Source of the DNA: an uncultured Burkholderiales bacterium
Lineage (GTDB): Bacteria; Pseudomonadota; Gammaproteobacteria; Burkholderiales; Burkholderiaceae_C
Assembly (NCBI GenBank): GCA_903820745.1
Contig: CAIJIT010000289.1
Location: 1 to 64,000 of the forward strand
Direction: 5' to 3'
Length of the DNA stretch: 64,000 nucleotides
The position numbers were made by a program, and so were the translations under genes. Of this stretch, positions 24,529-34,103 are shown in pieces. Below the pieces are notes generated by a model. That model did not search any database, was not told the origin of the DNA, and saw only the letters and a list, made by a program, of their open reading frames with translations. Each line of letters opens with the position of its first letter. Within the stretch, counting starts at the first letter, position 1.

Positions 24529-25833
24529 TTATTTGATCCGGCGCAGCAGGGCATTGCCCTCGACGATCAGGCGTTGCGCTGCGGCTGCGGGTGTGGTCTT
24601 GTTATAGGCCACGGTCTCGAAGATCTCGCGCATCAGCTTGTGCACACGGGCATGCTCGAACAGCGGCGCGGGCAGGTCGATCCGGCCGGCATCGCGCTGG
24701 GTCTTGATCAACTGGTGGGCCTGCATTTCCAGCGCCGGCAGCGCCCCGCCGGCCATCAACGCTCGCAGTGGTTCGCGTGCGGCGGGTACGCCGCGGGTAC
24801 GACCCAGCAGCATGGCGGCTTCAGGGTCGGCAAGAAGGTAGCCGACCAGACTGGCTGCCAGCTCGGGTTTCCGGCTGTTGCGGCCGATCGCCAGCATCAG
24901 TGAAGGTCGACCGAACATGCCGCTGTTGCGGGCATTCGGCAGGGTTGGGAAGGCGCCGATGGCCAGCTTCTGCTGCGCGTCCAGCGTCGCCTGGCGCAGC
25001 ATGATGGCCGAGTCCCAGGTGTAATTGCCGGCCCAGCGACCCTGCACCCAGTCTTGCTGCTGCTCGGTGGGCTTGTCGGCGCCGCCCAAGCTGGCGCGCA
25101 GCGGCAACGGAGTGGCCACATGTGAATCCACCAGCCGGCGATAGACCTCGACCCATTCCCGCGCCGCATCAGCGCTCATCGCCACCCGTGGTTCGTTCGG
25201 GTCGATGAAGGGCGTGCCGTACTTCTGGTGCACATAAGCCTGGGCCAGCAAGATCATGTCGTAGAGCTCGCCGTCCAGCGGATAGGCCGAATCGCCCAGC
25301 GCTCGCTTGAACACCGGGCCAGAGGCAAACAACGACTCCCAGCTGTCAGGCAGGGCCAGGCCGGCACGGGCAAAGGCGGCCTGGTTCCACAGCAGCACTC
25401 GGGCCGTGTAGGAAACCGGCATTGCATTGAGCTTGCCGGCAACCATGCCGGTGGCCAGATCGCCGGCGCTGAATTGATCCAGGGACAGCAAGGATCGGTG
25501 CTCCGACAGGTCGGTGAAACCGTTGCCGCGCTTGGAGAACATTGCCAGCCAGGCCCAGTTGATCTGCATCACATCGGGCTCGGAGCGGCCTGCGATCTGG
25601 GTGGTCAAGCGCTCGAGGTAGCCGCTGAAACCCATGTATTCGCATTTGACTTTCACCCCTGGGTGATGGCGCTCGAAAGCCGCGACAGCCTTCAGGGTCG
25701 CGGCATGACGTCCTGCTCCGCCCCACCAGGCAAAGCGCAATACGGTCGGCTCAGGCGCTGCCCGCAAGCCACTGCTTGCGGCCAGCGCTGACCATCCCCC
25801 GGCCAGGGTCAGACGGCGGCGCGTGATCAGCAC
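24529..25833 (-). CDS. togB: ABC transporter substrate-binding protein for oligogalacturonides (TogB-like)
   Basis: 434-residue family-1 extracellular solute-binding protein. The N-terminus TRRRLTLAGGWSALAASSG has a twin-arginine-like pattern before a hydrophobic stretch, so export may be by Tat. The core shows LRFAWWGGAGRHAATLKAV and RSEPDVMQINWAWLAMFSKRG, typical of binding proteins for oligosaccharides, and the gene order matches TogMNAB of pectinolytic enterobacteria. GTG start at 25833 overlaps the togA stop by 7 bp. Ligand specificity is inferred from its place between ogl and kduD. Confidence 0.82.
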   Translation of the reverse strand: MLITRRRLTLAGGWSALAASSGLRAAPEPTVLRFAWWGGAGRHAATLKAVAAFERHHPGVKVKCEYMGFSGYLERLTTQIAGRSEPDVMQINWAWLAMFSKRGNGFTDLSEHRSLLSLDQFSAGDLATGMVAGKLNAMPVSYTARVLLWNQAAFARAGLALPDSWESLFASGPVFKRALGDSAYPLDGELYDMILLAQAYVHQKYGTPFIDPNEPRVAMSADAAREWVEVYRRLVDSHVATPLPLRASLGGADKPTEQQQDWVQGRWAGNYTWDSAIMLRQATLDAQQKLAIGAFPTLPNARNSGMFGRPSLMLAIGRNSRKPELAASLVGYLLADPEAAMLLGRTRGVPAAREPLRALMAGGALPALEMQAHQLIKTQRDAGRIDLPAPLFEHARVHKLMREIFETVAYNKTTPAAAAQRLIVEGNALLRRIK

Positions 25834-26954
25834 AGCAAGTTAACGCCGCTGACGGCGTCGAAGAGATGGCAATGCCCCAGTTGCAGGTGGAAGGCATGAA
25901 AATCGCCTCTTGCCTTGCGGTCCAGACCATGCAATTCATCAGCGGGCACCCTAGCGGTTACCGCCTGGCCGCCGATTTCGGCATGCACGAACACTTCGTT
26001 GCCCATATGTTCGAGCGAACGCAGCAGGCCGGGGACTTCGAAGCTGTCGGCCTGAGTACGTGCGCCGGCACTGATATGTTCCGGCCGCAAACCCAGGCGC
26101 ACCGCCTGGTGGCCGTCGCGCAAGCGCTGCGCCTTGTCGGCGGGCAGCGGCAGCGCCAGATCGCCCAACACAATATCCAGACCGTCACCGTTGGCCTGCA
26201 ACCGGGCATCATGGATGTTCATTTCGGGCGAGCCGATGAAGCTGGCAACGAAGGCGTTGGCTGGCCGGCTGTAAAGCGCTGTCGGCGTGTCGACTTGCTG
26301 GATCACGCCATCCTTGAGCACGCAGATGCGCTCTCCCATGGTCATCGCTTCGGTCTGGTCATGGGTGACGTAAATCACGGTGGCGGGCTGGCCGCCGTCC
26401 CGCAAGGTGCGGTGCAGCTCAGTCAGGCGCATGCGCATATTGGCGCGCAGTTTGGCGTCGAGGTTGGAAAGCGGCTCGTCGAACAGGAATACTTCAGGCT
26501 GCTTGACGATGGCACGACCTACCGCGACCCGCTGGGCCTGGCCACCCGAGAGCTGCTTGGGATGCCGATCGAGCAGATGTTCCATCTCCAGCAACTGCGC
26601 GGCATGGCGCACCCGCTGGTCGACCTCGGCCTTGTCCATGCCCGCGAGCTTCAGCCCGAATGCAAGGTTGCCGTAAACCGTCATATGTGGGTACAGCGCG
26701 TAGTTCTGGAACACCATCGCGATGCCGCGCTGCTTGGCAGGCAAATCGTTGACGACCCGGTCGCCGATGCGCAGTTCGCCACCGCTGATCGACTCCAGTC
26801 CGGCAATCATGCGCAGCAAGGTGCTCTTGGCACAGCCCGAAGGGCCGACAAAGACCATGAACTCGCCATCGCGCACTTCCAGGTCGACGCCATGTACGGC
26901 CTTGAACCCATTGGGGTAGACCTTCTCGATCTTCGACAGGCTCAGTTGTGCCAT
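25827..26954 (-). CDS. togA: ABC transporter ATP-binding protein (TogA/UgpC type)
   Basis: 375-residue MalK/UgpC-type ATPase energising the TogMN permease. The Walker A motif reads GPSGCAKST (residues 37-45), with Ala42 where most ATPases have Gly; this variant is known in sugar ABC ATPases. The signature is LSGGQAQRVAVGRAI, Walker B is VFLFDEPLSNLDAKLR and the switch region is VIYVTHDQTEAMTM. The C-terminal TOBE-type regulatory domain is present (VRLGLRPEHIS). ATG at 26954, 52 bp after togN. Confidence 0.9.
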   Translation of the reverse strand: MAQLSLSKIEKVYPNGFKAVHGVDLEVRDGEFMVFVGPSGCAKSTLLRMIAGLESISGGELRIGDRVVNDLPAKQRGIAMVFQNYALYPHMTVYGNLAFGLKLAGMDKAEVDQRVRHAAQLLEMEHLLDRHPKQLSGGQAQRVAVGRAIVKQPEVFLFDEPLSNLDAKLRANMRMRLTELHRTLRDGGQPATVIYVTHDQTEAMTMGERICVLKDGVIQQVDTPTALYSRPANAFVASFIGSPEMNIHDARLQANGDGLDIVLGDLALPLPADKAQRLRDGHQAVRLGLRPEHISAGARTQADSFEVPGLLRSLEHMGNEVFVHAEIGGQAVTARVPADELHGLDRKARGDFHAFHLQLGHCHLFDAVSGVNLLC

Positions 26955-27006
26955 GGGTTTGCTTTCGAATCAGATATTGCGGTCAAACGCTGCTGAGGGC
27001 GGCGCG

Positions 27007-27852
27007 TCATCCCTTGATGCCGGAACTTGCGGCACCCTCGATGAAGTGGCGCTGGGCCATGAAGAAAACCGCCACCGAGGGCACCAGCGCAACCACTGAA
27101 ATCGCGATCACGTTGGCCCATTCCACTTCCTCGGTCGCGCCGATGCTCATCTTCAACGCCAGCGATACCGGGTATTTCTCAACCGAGGCCAGGTAGATCA
27201 ATGGCCCCATGAAATCGTTCATCGTCCAGATGAACTGGAACACCACCACCGAAATGATGGCCGGCTTGAGCAGCGGCATGATGATGTGCCAGAGCAATTG
27301 CAGCGAATTGCAGCCGTCGATCATCGCGGCCTCTTCCATGTCACGCGGAATGCCGCGAAGGAACTGCACCAGCATGAACACGAAGAAGGTGTCGGTGGCG
27401 AAGGCCGATGGCAGGATCAGGGGCAGGTAGGTGTCGAGCCAGCCGAGTTCCCGGAACATCAGGTATTGCGGCAGCCGCAGGATGATCAGCGGCAGCATCA
27501 TCGTGCTGACCATCACGCCGAACAGCAGCTTCTTGCCGAAGAACTCGAAACGCGCAAATGCATAGGCCACCAGCACGCAGGAGATCACGGTGACGATGAT
27601 GCGCGGCACCACGATCAGCAGCGAGTTCAGGAAATAGGTGGCGAAGGTGTATTCAGTGCTGGTCTTCCAGCCCTTGGCATAGGCGCCGAATTCGAACTTG
27701 TCCGGCCAGAATCCGATCTCGGAAAAGATCTGCTGGTTGCTCTTGAAGGTGGCTCCGACCAGCCAGAGCAGCGGGTAGAGCATCACCACTGCCACGGCCA
27801 GCAAGGCGGTGTAGCGCAGCAGCTTGGCTGCGCGATCCTGGGAGGAAGTCAT
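27007..27852 (-). CDS. togN: ABC transporter permease (TogN-like)
   Basis: 281-residue inner-membrane permease of the MalG type with six helices. The coupling-helix motif is visible as EEAAMIDGCNSLQLLWHIIMP, and the C-terminus (AQRHFIEGAASSGIKG) has the usual family ending of the second permease in sugar ABC systems. It overlaps togM by 4 bp (ATGA). Together with togM it should move oligogalacturonides across the inner membrane; the substrate is inferred from context. Confidence 0.88.
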   Translation of the reverse strand: MTSSQDRAAKLLRYTALLAVAVVMLYPLLWLVGATFKSNQQIFSEIGFWPDKFEFGAYAKGWKTSTEYTFATYFLNSLLIVVPRIIVTVISCVLVAYAFARFEFFGKKLLFGVMVSTMMLPLIILRLPQYLMFRELGWLDTYLPLILPSAFATDTFFVFMLVQFLRGIPRDMEEAAMIDGCNSLQLLWHIIMPLLKPAIISVVVFQFIWTMNDFMGPLIYLASVEKYPVSLALKMSIGATEEVEWANVIAISVVALVPSVAVFFMAQRHFIEGAASSGIKG

Positions 27853-28736
27853 CGTCCGTCGTCCTTCTCACCCGCATAGAAAACCCAGTAGCGCGAACTC
27901 CAGAACGACAATGCGCTGAGCCCAGCCACCAACGCGAACAGCACCCAGGACAATGCTGCGCCATAGCCCAGATTAAAGAAGCGGAAGCTCTGGTCATAGA
28001 TATAGAGCGCCAGCACATAGGTGGAATTCAGCGGGCCGCCTTCGGTGATGGCATAGGGTCCGTTGAATTCCTGGAAGGCCTGCACCATCTGCATGATCAT
28101 GTTGAAGAAAATCACCGGCGTGATCAGCGGCACGGTGATCTTCCAGAACTGCTGGTTGCGGCTGGCGCCGTCGATCTCTGCCGCCTCATAGAGCGATTGC
28201 GGCACGTTTTGCAGCGCGGCCAGGAAGATCACCATCGCCGAACCGAACTGCCAGGTGAACAGCAGCACGATCGTCCACATCGAGAAATTTTCATCGGCCA
28301 GCCAGGCGATCGGCTCGATATTCAACTTGGCCAGAATACCGTTGACCAGCCCGTATTTGGCGAAGATGAAGCGCCAAAGCACGGCTACCGCGATCGAACC
28401 GCCAAGGATCGACGGCAGGTAAAAAGCTGCCCGGAAGTAGTTGATGCCGCGTAGCTGGAAGTTCAGCACATGCGCGATGAACAAGGCGAACCCGACCCGC
28501 AGCGGTACGGCCAATACCGCGAACAGCAGCGTCACGCCCAGCGACTTGCGGAACAGCAGGTCCTCGCCGAAGAGTTCGCGGTAGTTCTCCAGACCTGTAA
28601 AGATCGGCGGATCGATGATGTCGTACTGAGTGAAGCTGAGCGCAAAACTCATCACGAAGGGGAACAACTTGAAACCCAGCACGCCCAGCACAAAGGGCAG
28701 GACGAAAAGGAATCCAAGGCGTTTGTTCTCGTACAT
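27849..28736 (-). CDS. togM: ABC transporter permease (TogM-like)
   Basis: 295-residue inner-membrane permease of the MalF type. It starts MYENKRLGFLFVLPFVLGVL, has about six helices and carries the coupling motif YEAAEIDGASRNQQFWKITVP. The segment FNGPYAITEGGPLNSTYVLA is typical of the first permease subunit in this family. It lies 12 bp downstream of kduD and overlaps togN by 4 bp. Specificity is inferred from the ogl and kdu neighbours. Confidence 0.88.
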   Translation of the reverse strand: MYENKRLGFLFVLPFVLGVLGFKLFPFVMSFALSFTQYDIIDPPIFTGLENYRELFGEDLLFRKSLGVTLLFAVLAVPLRVGFALFIAHVLNFQLRGINYFRAAFYLPSILGGSIAVAVLWRFIFAKYGLVNGILAKLNIEPIAWLADENFSMWTIVLLFTWQFGSAMVIFLAALQNVPQSLYEAAEIDGASRNQQFWKITVPLITPVIFFNMIMQMVQAFQEFNGPYAITEGGPLNSTYVLALYIYDQSFRFFNLGYGAALSWVLFALVAGLSALSFWSSRYWVFYAGEKDDGR

Positions 28737-28748
28737 CGTGATCCTTTT

Positions 28749-29510
28749 TCAGCGGGCCAGCCAGCCGCCGTCCACCGCAATGGTGTAGCCGTGCACATAG
28801 TCGGAGGCGCGCGACGCAAGGAAAACCACCGGGCCGGCCAGATCATCGGGTGTGCCCCAGCGACCCGCCGGAATGCGCTCGAGGATCATCGCGCTGCGGC
28901 CTGCGTCCTCGCGCAGCGCTGCGGTGTTGTTGGTCGACATATAACCAGGAGCGATCGCATTGACATTGATGCCATGCTGGGCCCATTCGTTGGCCAGCAA
29001 ACGGGTGATGCCCATTACGCCACTCTTTGATGCGGTGTATGACGGCACCCTCACACCGCCCTGAAAAGACAGCATCGAGGCGATGTTGATGATCTTGCCG
29101 CCGGTGCCTTGAGCCATGAACTGGCGCGCAGCGGCCTGAGCGAAAAAGAATACCGACTTCAGGTTCAGGTCGATGACGTCATCCCAGTCTTTTTCACTGA
29201 ACTTGATGGCATCGTCGCGGCGGATGATGCCGGCGTTGTTGACCAGGATGTCGACCTGTCCGGTCAGGCTCCTGGCCTGCTCCATCAGGCCGTCGATGCA
29301 ACTGATGTTCGACAGGTCGGCGCGCAGGTCAAGGAAGCGCCGGCCCATTGCCTCAACCTGGGAGCGGGTGTCCGCCGGGTCACTGGTGTTGACTCCGACG
29401 ATGTCGGCACCGGCTTCGGCCAGCGCCCGGGCCATGCCTTGACCCAGGCCGGTATTGCAGCCCGTCACGATGGCCACGCGGCCGGCGAGTTGGAAATTAT
29501 TGAGACTCAC
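28749..29510 (-). CDS. kduD: 2-deoxy-D-gluconate 3-dehydrogenase / 2-keto-3-deoxygluconate dehydrogenase
   Basis: 253-residue short-chain dehydrogenase that reduces 2,5-diketo-3-deoxygluconate to 2-keto-3-deoxygluconate. It shows the nucleotide motif VTGCNTGLGQGMA at residues 15-27, NNAGI, the catalytic Ser in NIASMLSFQGG and the YTASK pair. The match to KduD includes NVNAIAPGYMSTNNTAALR and the C-terminal GYTIAVDGGWLAR. The start codon is GTG at 29510 without a clear ribosome binding site, so coupling to kduI (26 bp upstream) is possible. Confidence 0.94.
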   Translation of the reverse strand: MSLNNFQLAGRVAIVTGCNTGLGQGMARALAEAGADIVGVNTSDPADTRSQVEAMGRRFLDLRADLSNISCIDGLMEQARSLTGQVDILVNNAGIIRRDDAIKFSEKDWDDVIDLNLKSVFFFAQAAARQFMAQGTGGKIINIASMLSFQGGVRVPSYTASKSGVMGITRLLANEWAQHGINVNAIAPGYMSTNNTAALREDAGRSAMILERIPAGRWGTPDDLAGPVVFLASRASDYVHGYTIAVDGGWLAR

Positions 29511-29536
29511 GAGAGAGGATCCGGTTGTCAGTGGTT

Positions 29537-30373
29537 TCAGCGCAGGGCGCTCATCGGGATATGGTCCATGTCCTTGAAGACCTGGTTTTCACCCACCATG
29601 CCCCAGATGAAGGTGTAGGCTTGGCTGCCTACGCCGGTATGGATGGACCAACTCGGGTTGATCACCGCCTGTTCATTGCGTACGACCAGGTGGCGTGTCT
29701 GGGTGGGCTCACCCATCATGTGAAAAACCACGCCGTTGTCGTTCATGTCGAAGTAGAAATACACCTCCATGCGCCGGTCATGGGTGTGGCAAGGCATGGT
29801 GTTCCAGAGGCTGCCGTTCTCGAGTTGGGTCATGCCCATCAGCAACTGGCAGGTGGGCAGTACATCGGGCACCAGGAATTTGTAGATCGTGCGGCGGTTG
29901 CTGGTTTCTGCCGAACCCAGAGTTTCCGGCGATGCCTCGGCCAGCGTGACCTTGCGGTGCGGGTAAGCCGTGTGGGCAGGCGCGCAGTTGAAGTAGAGCT
30001 TGGCCGGCTTTTCCGCATCAACGCTTTCAAAGGCCAGCGAACGGGCGCCTTGACCAACGTAGAGCGCCTCGCGCGGGCCGACCTCGAAGACCTGCTCGTC
30101 GACCGTCACGCGGGCTGCGCCGCCGATGTTGATCAGGCCCAGTTCCCTGCGCTGCATAAAGAAATCAGTGCCGGTGTGGCGGCCGAGTTCAGGCGCGAAG
30201 CTGACCGTCTCGCCGACCGGCATGATGCCGCCTACGATGATGCGGTCGATCTGGCTGTAGGTCAATGTGGCGGTGTCAGGCTGGAACAGATCCTCGACCA
30301 GAAAATGCCGGCGCAGGCCTTCGGTGTCGAGCGTACGGGCATGTTCACTGTGGATGGGTTGACGAATTTGCAT
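29537..30373 (-). CDS. kduI: 5-dehydro-4-deoxy-D-glucuronate isomerase
   Basis: 278-residue cupin-fold isomerase converting 5-keto-4-deoxyuronate to 2,5-diketo-3-deoxygluconate; the length is the same as E. coli KduI. The metal-binding motif is [18 protein letters not shown] near residues 194-210, and the family block [20 protein letters not shown] is present. ATG at 30373 chosen ([11 protein letters not shown]); the frame continues upstream but family homology does not. First gene of the long minus-strand pectin operon, divergent from kdgF with a KdgR-like box between them. Confidence 0.95.
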   Translation of the reverse strand: MQIRQPIHSEHARTLDTEGLRRHFLVEDLFQPDTATLTYSQIDRIIVGGIMPVGETVSFAPELGRHTGTDFFMQRRELGLINIGGAARVTVDEQVFEVGPREALYVGQGARSLAFESVDAEKPAKLYFNCAPAHTAYPHRKVTLAEASPETLGSAETSNRRTIYKFLVPDVLPTCQLLMGMTQLENGSLWNTMPCHTHDRRMEVYFYFDMNDNGVVFHMMGEPTQTRHLVVRNEQAVINPSWSIHTGVGSQAYTFIWGMVGENQVFKDMDHIPMSALR

Positions 30374-30497
30374 GGAATTTCCTGTGGGCTGAAGCATGCT
30401 GGATGGCTGGTTCTTGCGCATCAGCGGGGTGCTCTCTAGATGGGGCAGCGGCAATCATAGCTCAGGCAAAGTTTTTCCGGACTAATGGTTTTTCTCT

Positions 30498-30516
30498 AGT
30501 GAACCATTGTTCCATT
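30498..30516. promoter_or_regulatory. KdgR-like operator between kduI and kdgF
   Basis: AGTGAACCATTGTTCCATT agrees with the enterobacterial KdgR consensus AATGAAACANTGTTTCATT at 15 of 18 fixed positions. It lies in the 195-bp divergent region, about 125 bp from kduI and 53 bp from kdgF, so one site could control both. A longer inverted repeat AATGGTT/AACCATT (30484-30508) overlaps it. Binding by the IclR-type protein at 19923-20741 is inferred. Confidence 0.62.
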
Positions 30517-30568
30517 TTTTTGTTCACCAATGTATAGTTCGGCTGCAACACGCATTGCGGACCATTAC

Positions 30569-30901
30569 ATGAACCCATATTTCGAAAATGACAAGGTCGC
30601 CTGGACCGAACTGGGCGACGGCATCCGCCGAAAAATCGTCGGGCATACGACCGAACTTATGTCGGTGCTGGTGCATTTCGACAAGGGCGCCATCGGTACC
30701 CCGCATGCCCATGATGGGCATGACCAGATCGCTTATGTGCTGGCGGGCTCGTTTGACGCCGAAGTTGCCGGCGTTCGGCGGGTGCTGCGTGTGGGCGACG
30801 CCTTCATCGCGGCGCGACTACAGACCCATGGCGTCGTCGCCCTCGAGGATGGCAGCGTGCTGCTGGACCAATTTTCACCCCGCCGCGAGGATTACCTCTA
30901 G
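30569..30901 (+). CDS. kdgF: KdgF: cupin enzyme converting unsaturated uronate to 5-keto-4-deoxyuronate
   Basis: 110-residue cupin that speeds linearisation of 4,5-unsaturated galacturonate to 5-keto-4-deoxyuronate, the KduI substrate. The metal ligands fall at His46, His48, Gln53 and His87, the same numbers as in Yersinia KdgF, and the C-terminus QFSPRREDYL matches the family's FTPMREDF-type ending. ATG at 30569 (MNPYFENDKVAW) is set by this alignment; the frame extends 39 bp further upstream. It faces the kduI operon and lies 175 bp before the TonB receptor; that gap holds no gene, only a GC-rich inverted repeat just after kdgF. Confidence 0.92.
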   Translation: MNPYFENDKVAWTELGDGIRRKIVGHTTELMSVLVHFDKGAIGTPHAHDGHDQIAYVLAGSFDAEVAGVRRVLRVGDAFIAARLQTHGVVALEDGSVLLDQFSPRREDYL

Positions 30902-31076
30902 GCGGAGCAGCAATCTTGCGCCGGCCGCACTGCAGCGTCCGGCAGCGAATTTACCGCAGCGCCCTCCGTGCGCTTGAATCGTTGAAACCCCGCCATGGCA
31001 TGCCTGCATCGACAGGCAATCCGGCGGATGGCCTGCCCCGGCAAGCCGCTTTGAGAAACCATCTGGAGACTTCCTC

Positions 31077-34019
31077 ATGAACCCACATTACACAATCCGT
31101 TCGCCCCGACTTCTGCCTTCAGCCATTTCCTTGGCCATCCTGACCCTGGCCAGCGGCGTGCAAGCGCAAACCGAGTCGGCCAAGCCGGCGGTGGTCGAGA
31201 CCGTTGTCATCAGCGGCTACCGCGCTTCGCTCGAAACGGCGCTGAACAAGAAACGTGAAGACGGCGGCATCGTCGACGTAATCAAGTCAGAAGACATCGG
31301 CAAGTTCCCCGACACCAATCTGGCCGAAGCGCTGCAACGGGTACCCGGCGTGGTGATCGACCGCGATGCCGGCGAAGGCCGCAGCATCACGGTGCGAGGC
31401 CTCGGCCAGGACTTCACCCGCGTGCGCATCAATGGCGTCGAAGGGCTGGCAACTACCGGCGGTACCGACAGTTCGGGCGGCGCCAACCGTTCACGGGGCT
31501 TTGACTTCAACGTTTTTTCTGCTGACCTGTTCAATTCGCTGACCGTGCGCAAGAGCAGCTCGGCCGATGTCGACGAGGGCTCGCTGGGTGCAACAGTCGA
31601 GTTGCAGACTAGCCGCCCGTTCGATCTGAAGAAGGGCCTGACCGCCGTAGTCGGACTGAAGGGGCAATACAACGACCTGTCCGGCAAGGCAACACCAAAA
31701 GGCAACTTCCTGTTGTCGAATACTTTTGCCGACAACAAGATCGGTGTTCTGCTCTCCGGTGCATATTCCAAGCGTCAGTTGCTTGAAGAAGGTTTCAGCA
31801 CCGTGCGTTGGGACAACGGCCCGTCATCGGGTGGCTGGTGCCCGCCGCAAGGCGCGACGATCGCCACCGGCACGACGCTGCCATCCGGCTCCACTGCCAC
31901 CACCTGCGGTCCCGCCGCTCAGGGCGTGCTCCGTGCTGCGAACACAACCGAAAGCATTGCGGCTTACAACGATGCCAGCAATGCCGCAAATTTTCATCCG
32001 CGCCTTCCGCGTTACGGCCGCCTGACACATGAACAAGAGCGCCTGGGCCTGACGGGTTCGTTCCAGATCAAGCCGGCCCAGGGCAGCCTGGTAACGCTGG
32101 ACATGCTGTACTCCAAGCTCGACGCCACTCGCCAGGAAGATTTCCTGGAAGCGATTTCGTTCAGCCGCAGTCTGTCGCAAGGCGGCAAACCACAGACCAC
32201 CGTGGTCAGCAACATTTACGATGCCAATGGCAGCCTTTTGTACGGCAAGTACAACGGCGTTGACATCCGATCGGAGTCGCGTTTCGACCGGCTCACCACC
32301 ACCTTTACCCAACCGACGCTGACGCTGGAACAGGACATCGGCAACACCGTCAAGCTGACCGCCAAGATCGGCCGGGCGACATCCAAGTTCGACAATCCGA
32401 TCCAGACGACGACCACGCTGGACGCGGCCAATGTCAATGGTTATGAAATCGATTTCCGCGGCAATAGTCGCGCACCGGCGATTAACTACGGCACCGTGAA
32501 CCCGAGCGACCTCAGCACCGGTCTGCAGATCATCGGCGTGCCGGTGGGTTCGTCCAGCATCAGCAACTTCACGCCCAGTGAAGTCCGTCTGCGCCCGAAT
32601 GGCGTCACCAACACCAGTGATCTGGCCCATGTGGACCTGGCCTGGGATGCAATTCCCGACAAGCTGATGGTGAAGTTCGGTGGCGACTACAAGAAAATCT
32701 CGTTTGTCAGCTTTGAGTCGCGCCGTACGGTCGAGACAATGAACACCGTGCCGGTAGGAACCTCTCCTGCCAGCCTTCTGACCACGCTGACAGGCTTCGG
32801 CAAGGGTCAGAGCCTGCCTGCCGGAACGCCGACAGCCTGGGTGATCCCCAACCTGAACGCGATTGCTTCGGCCTACGACATCTACTGCAACTGCCTGAAG
32901 ACCGGTACGGCCGGTGGTCCCGGCGATTACACGATGTCGTCGATCGAGAATGGCAATGCACGCGGCAACAACCGCTCGGTGACCGAGACCGATACCGGCG
33001 GCTTCTTGATGGCCGATTTCAACACTCGTCTGGGCGGGATCCCGTTGCGCGGCAACTTTGGTACGCGCTACGTCCAGACCAAGATGGTGGCAGACGGTTA
33101 TCTGGCAGCCACACCGGCCAAGCAGGTGACGGCCGAGAACACCTACACCGACTGGCTGCCATCGATGAACCTCTCTGCGGATCTGTCGCGCAATGTGGTC
33201 GTGCGGGCGGCTGCGGCCAAGGTCATGGCACGTCCGCAGCTTTCCAATCTGAGCCCGGGCGGCACGCTCAGCACTTCTGGCACGCTGACCTATTCCGGCG
33301 GCAACCCCATGCTGAAGCCATTCCGTGCTGACACCTTTGACACCAGCGTTGAGTGGTATCACGCGAAGAATGCCTTCGTTGGCCTCGGTCTGTTCCAGAA
33401 GAACATCAAGACCTATATCCAGACCCTGAGGACCAACCTGCCCTACAACCAGACCGGTTTGCCGATGGCATTGCTGCCCGCTGGCATGACGGGCGACGAG
33501 GTCTTCGCAGTCTCGGCGCCGATCAACAGCGATGGCGGCAAGCTGCAGGGCTTCGAGCTCAACTTCCAGCAGCCGTTCACCTTTCTGCCGAGCTGGGGCA
33601 AGAACTTCGGGACGCTGCTCAACTACACCTATGTGAAGTCGAAAATCGTCTACGTCGTGTCGCCGACCAGCACAAGCACGATCACCGACGACTTGATCAA
33701 TCTGTCTCCGAAGGCCTGGAACGCGACGTTGTACTACGACGATGGCAAGTTCAGTGCCCGCATTTCGGGATCGCAGCGTGAGGCTTATCTGACTCGCGTG
33801 CCGGGCCAGAACAACAACGACGTCGAGGGCAAGAACAAGACCCTCAACATCGATGCGCAGATTGCCTACAAGTACAACGACAAGCTCGATTTCACGCTGG
33901 AAGGCGTCAACTTGACCAATCAGGCGAATGATCAGTTCATCAGCCGGCTGCGCAACAGCTCGGTGGTCAACAATGTGACCGGTCGTGAGTTCGTGGTCGG
34001 CATGCGCTACAGCTTCTGA
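31077..34019 (+). CDS. TonB-dependent outer-membrane receptor, probable pectic oligosaccharide importer
   Basis: 980-residue TonB-dependent receptor of the large Caulobacter-type subfamily. It has a signal peptide to about residue 30 (LASGVQA), a TonB-box-like VVETVVISGYRASLETAL, and a plug domain with IGKFPDTNLAEALQRVPGV and GRSITVRGLGQDFTRVRI. A 22-strand-type barrel ends in FVVGMRYSF with the C-terminal Phe needed for assembly. Repeated AALNKK/SEDIGKFPD features are typical of oligosaccharide receptors. It lies between kdgF and the acetylesterase-lyase fusion, so uptake of pectin fragments is the likely job. The ligand is inferred only. Confidence 0.88.
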   Translation: MNPHYTIRSPRLLPSAISLAILTLASGVQAQTESAKPAVVETVVISGYRASLETALNKKREDGGIVDVIKSEDIGKFPDTNLAEALQRVPGVVIDRDAGEGRSITVRGLGQDFTRVRINGVEGLATTGGTDSSGGANRSRGFDFNVFSADLFNSLTVRKSSSADVDEGSLGATVELQTSRPFDLKKGLTAVVGLKGQYNDLSGKATPKGNFLLSNTFADNKIGVLLSGAYSKRQLLEEGFSTVRWDNGPSSGGWCPPQGATIATGTTLPSGSTATTCGPAAQGVLRAANTTESIAAYNDASNAANFHPRLPRYGRLTHEQERLGLTGSFQIKPAQGSLVTLDMLYSKLDATRQEDFLEAISFSRSLSQGGKPQTTVVSNIYDANGSLLYGKYNGVDIRSESRFDRLTTTFTQPTLTLEQDIGNTVKLTAKIGRATSKFDNPIQTTTTLDAANVNGYEIDFRGNSRAPAINYGTVNPSDLSTGLQIIGVPVGSSSISNFTPSEVRLRPNGVTNTSDLAHVDLAWDAIPDKLMVKFGGDYKKISFVSFESRRTVETMNTVPVGTSPASLLTTLTGFGKGQSLPAGTPTAWVIPNLNAIASAYDIYCNCLKTGTAGGPGDYTMSSIENGNARGNNRSVTETDTGGFLMADFNTRLGGIPLRGNFGTRYVQTKMVADGYLAATPAKQVTAENTYTDWLPSMNLSADLSRNVVVRAAAAKVMARPQLSNLSPGGTLSTSGTLTYSGGNPMLKPFRADTFDTSVEWYHAKNAFVGLGLFQKNIKTYIQTLRTNLPYNQTGLPMALLPAGMTGDEVFAVSAPINSDGGKLQGFELNFQQPFTFLPSWGKNFGTLLNYTYVKSKIVYVVSPTSTSTITDDLINLSPKAWNATLYYDDGKFSARISGSQREAYLTRVPGQNNNDVEGKNKTLNIDAQIAYKYNDKLDFTLEGVNLTNQANDQFISRLRNSSVVNNVTGREFVVGMRYSF

Positions 34020-34103
34020 TCGCTGCCATTGAGCGCCGGCTGATCGGCAGGACTTCATCGTGTCGGCGCCGGCGTTAACTGCAAGCCAGGCAGAAGGGCC
34101 GCT

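Noticed and set aside
31824-34058. Minus-strand open frame of about 744 codons opposite the TonB-dependent receptor
   Set aside because: Low-complexity Arg/His/Gln composition with no family features; the plus strand is a textbook TonB receptor.
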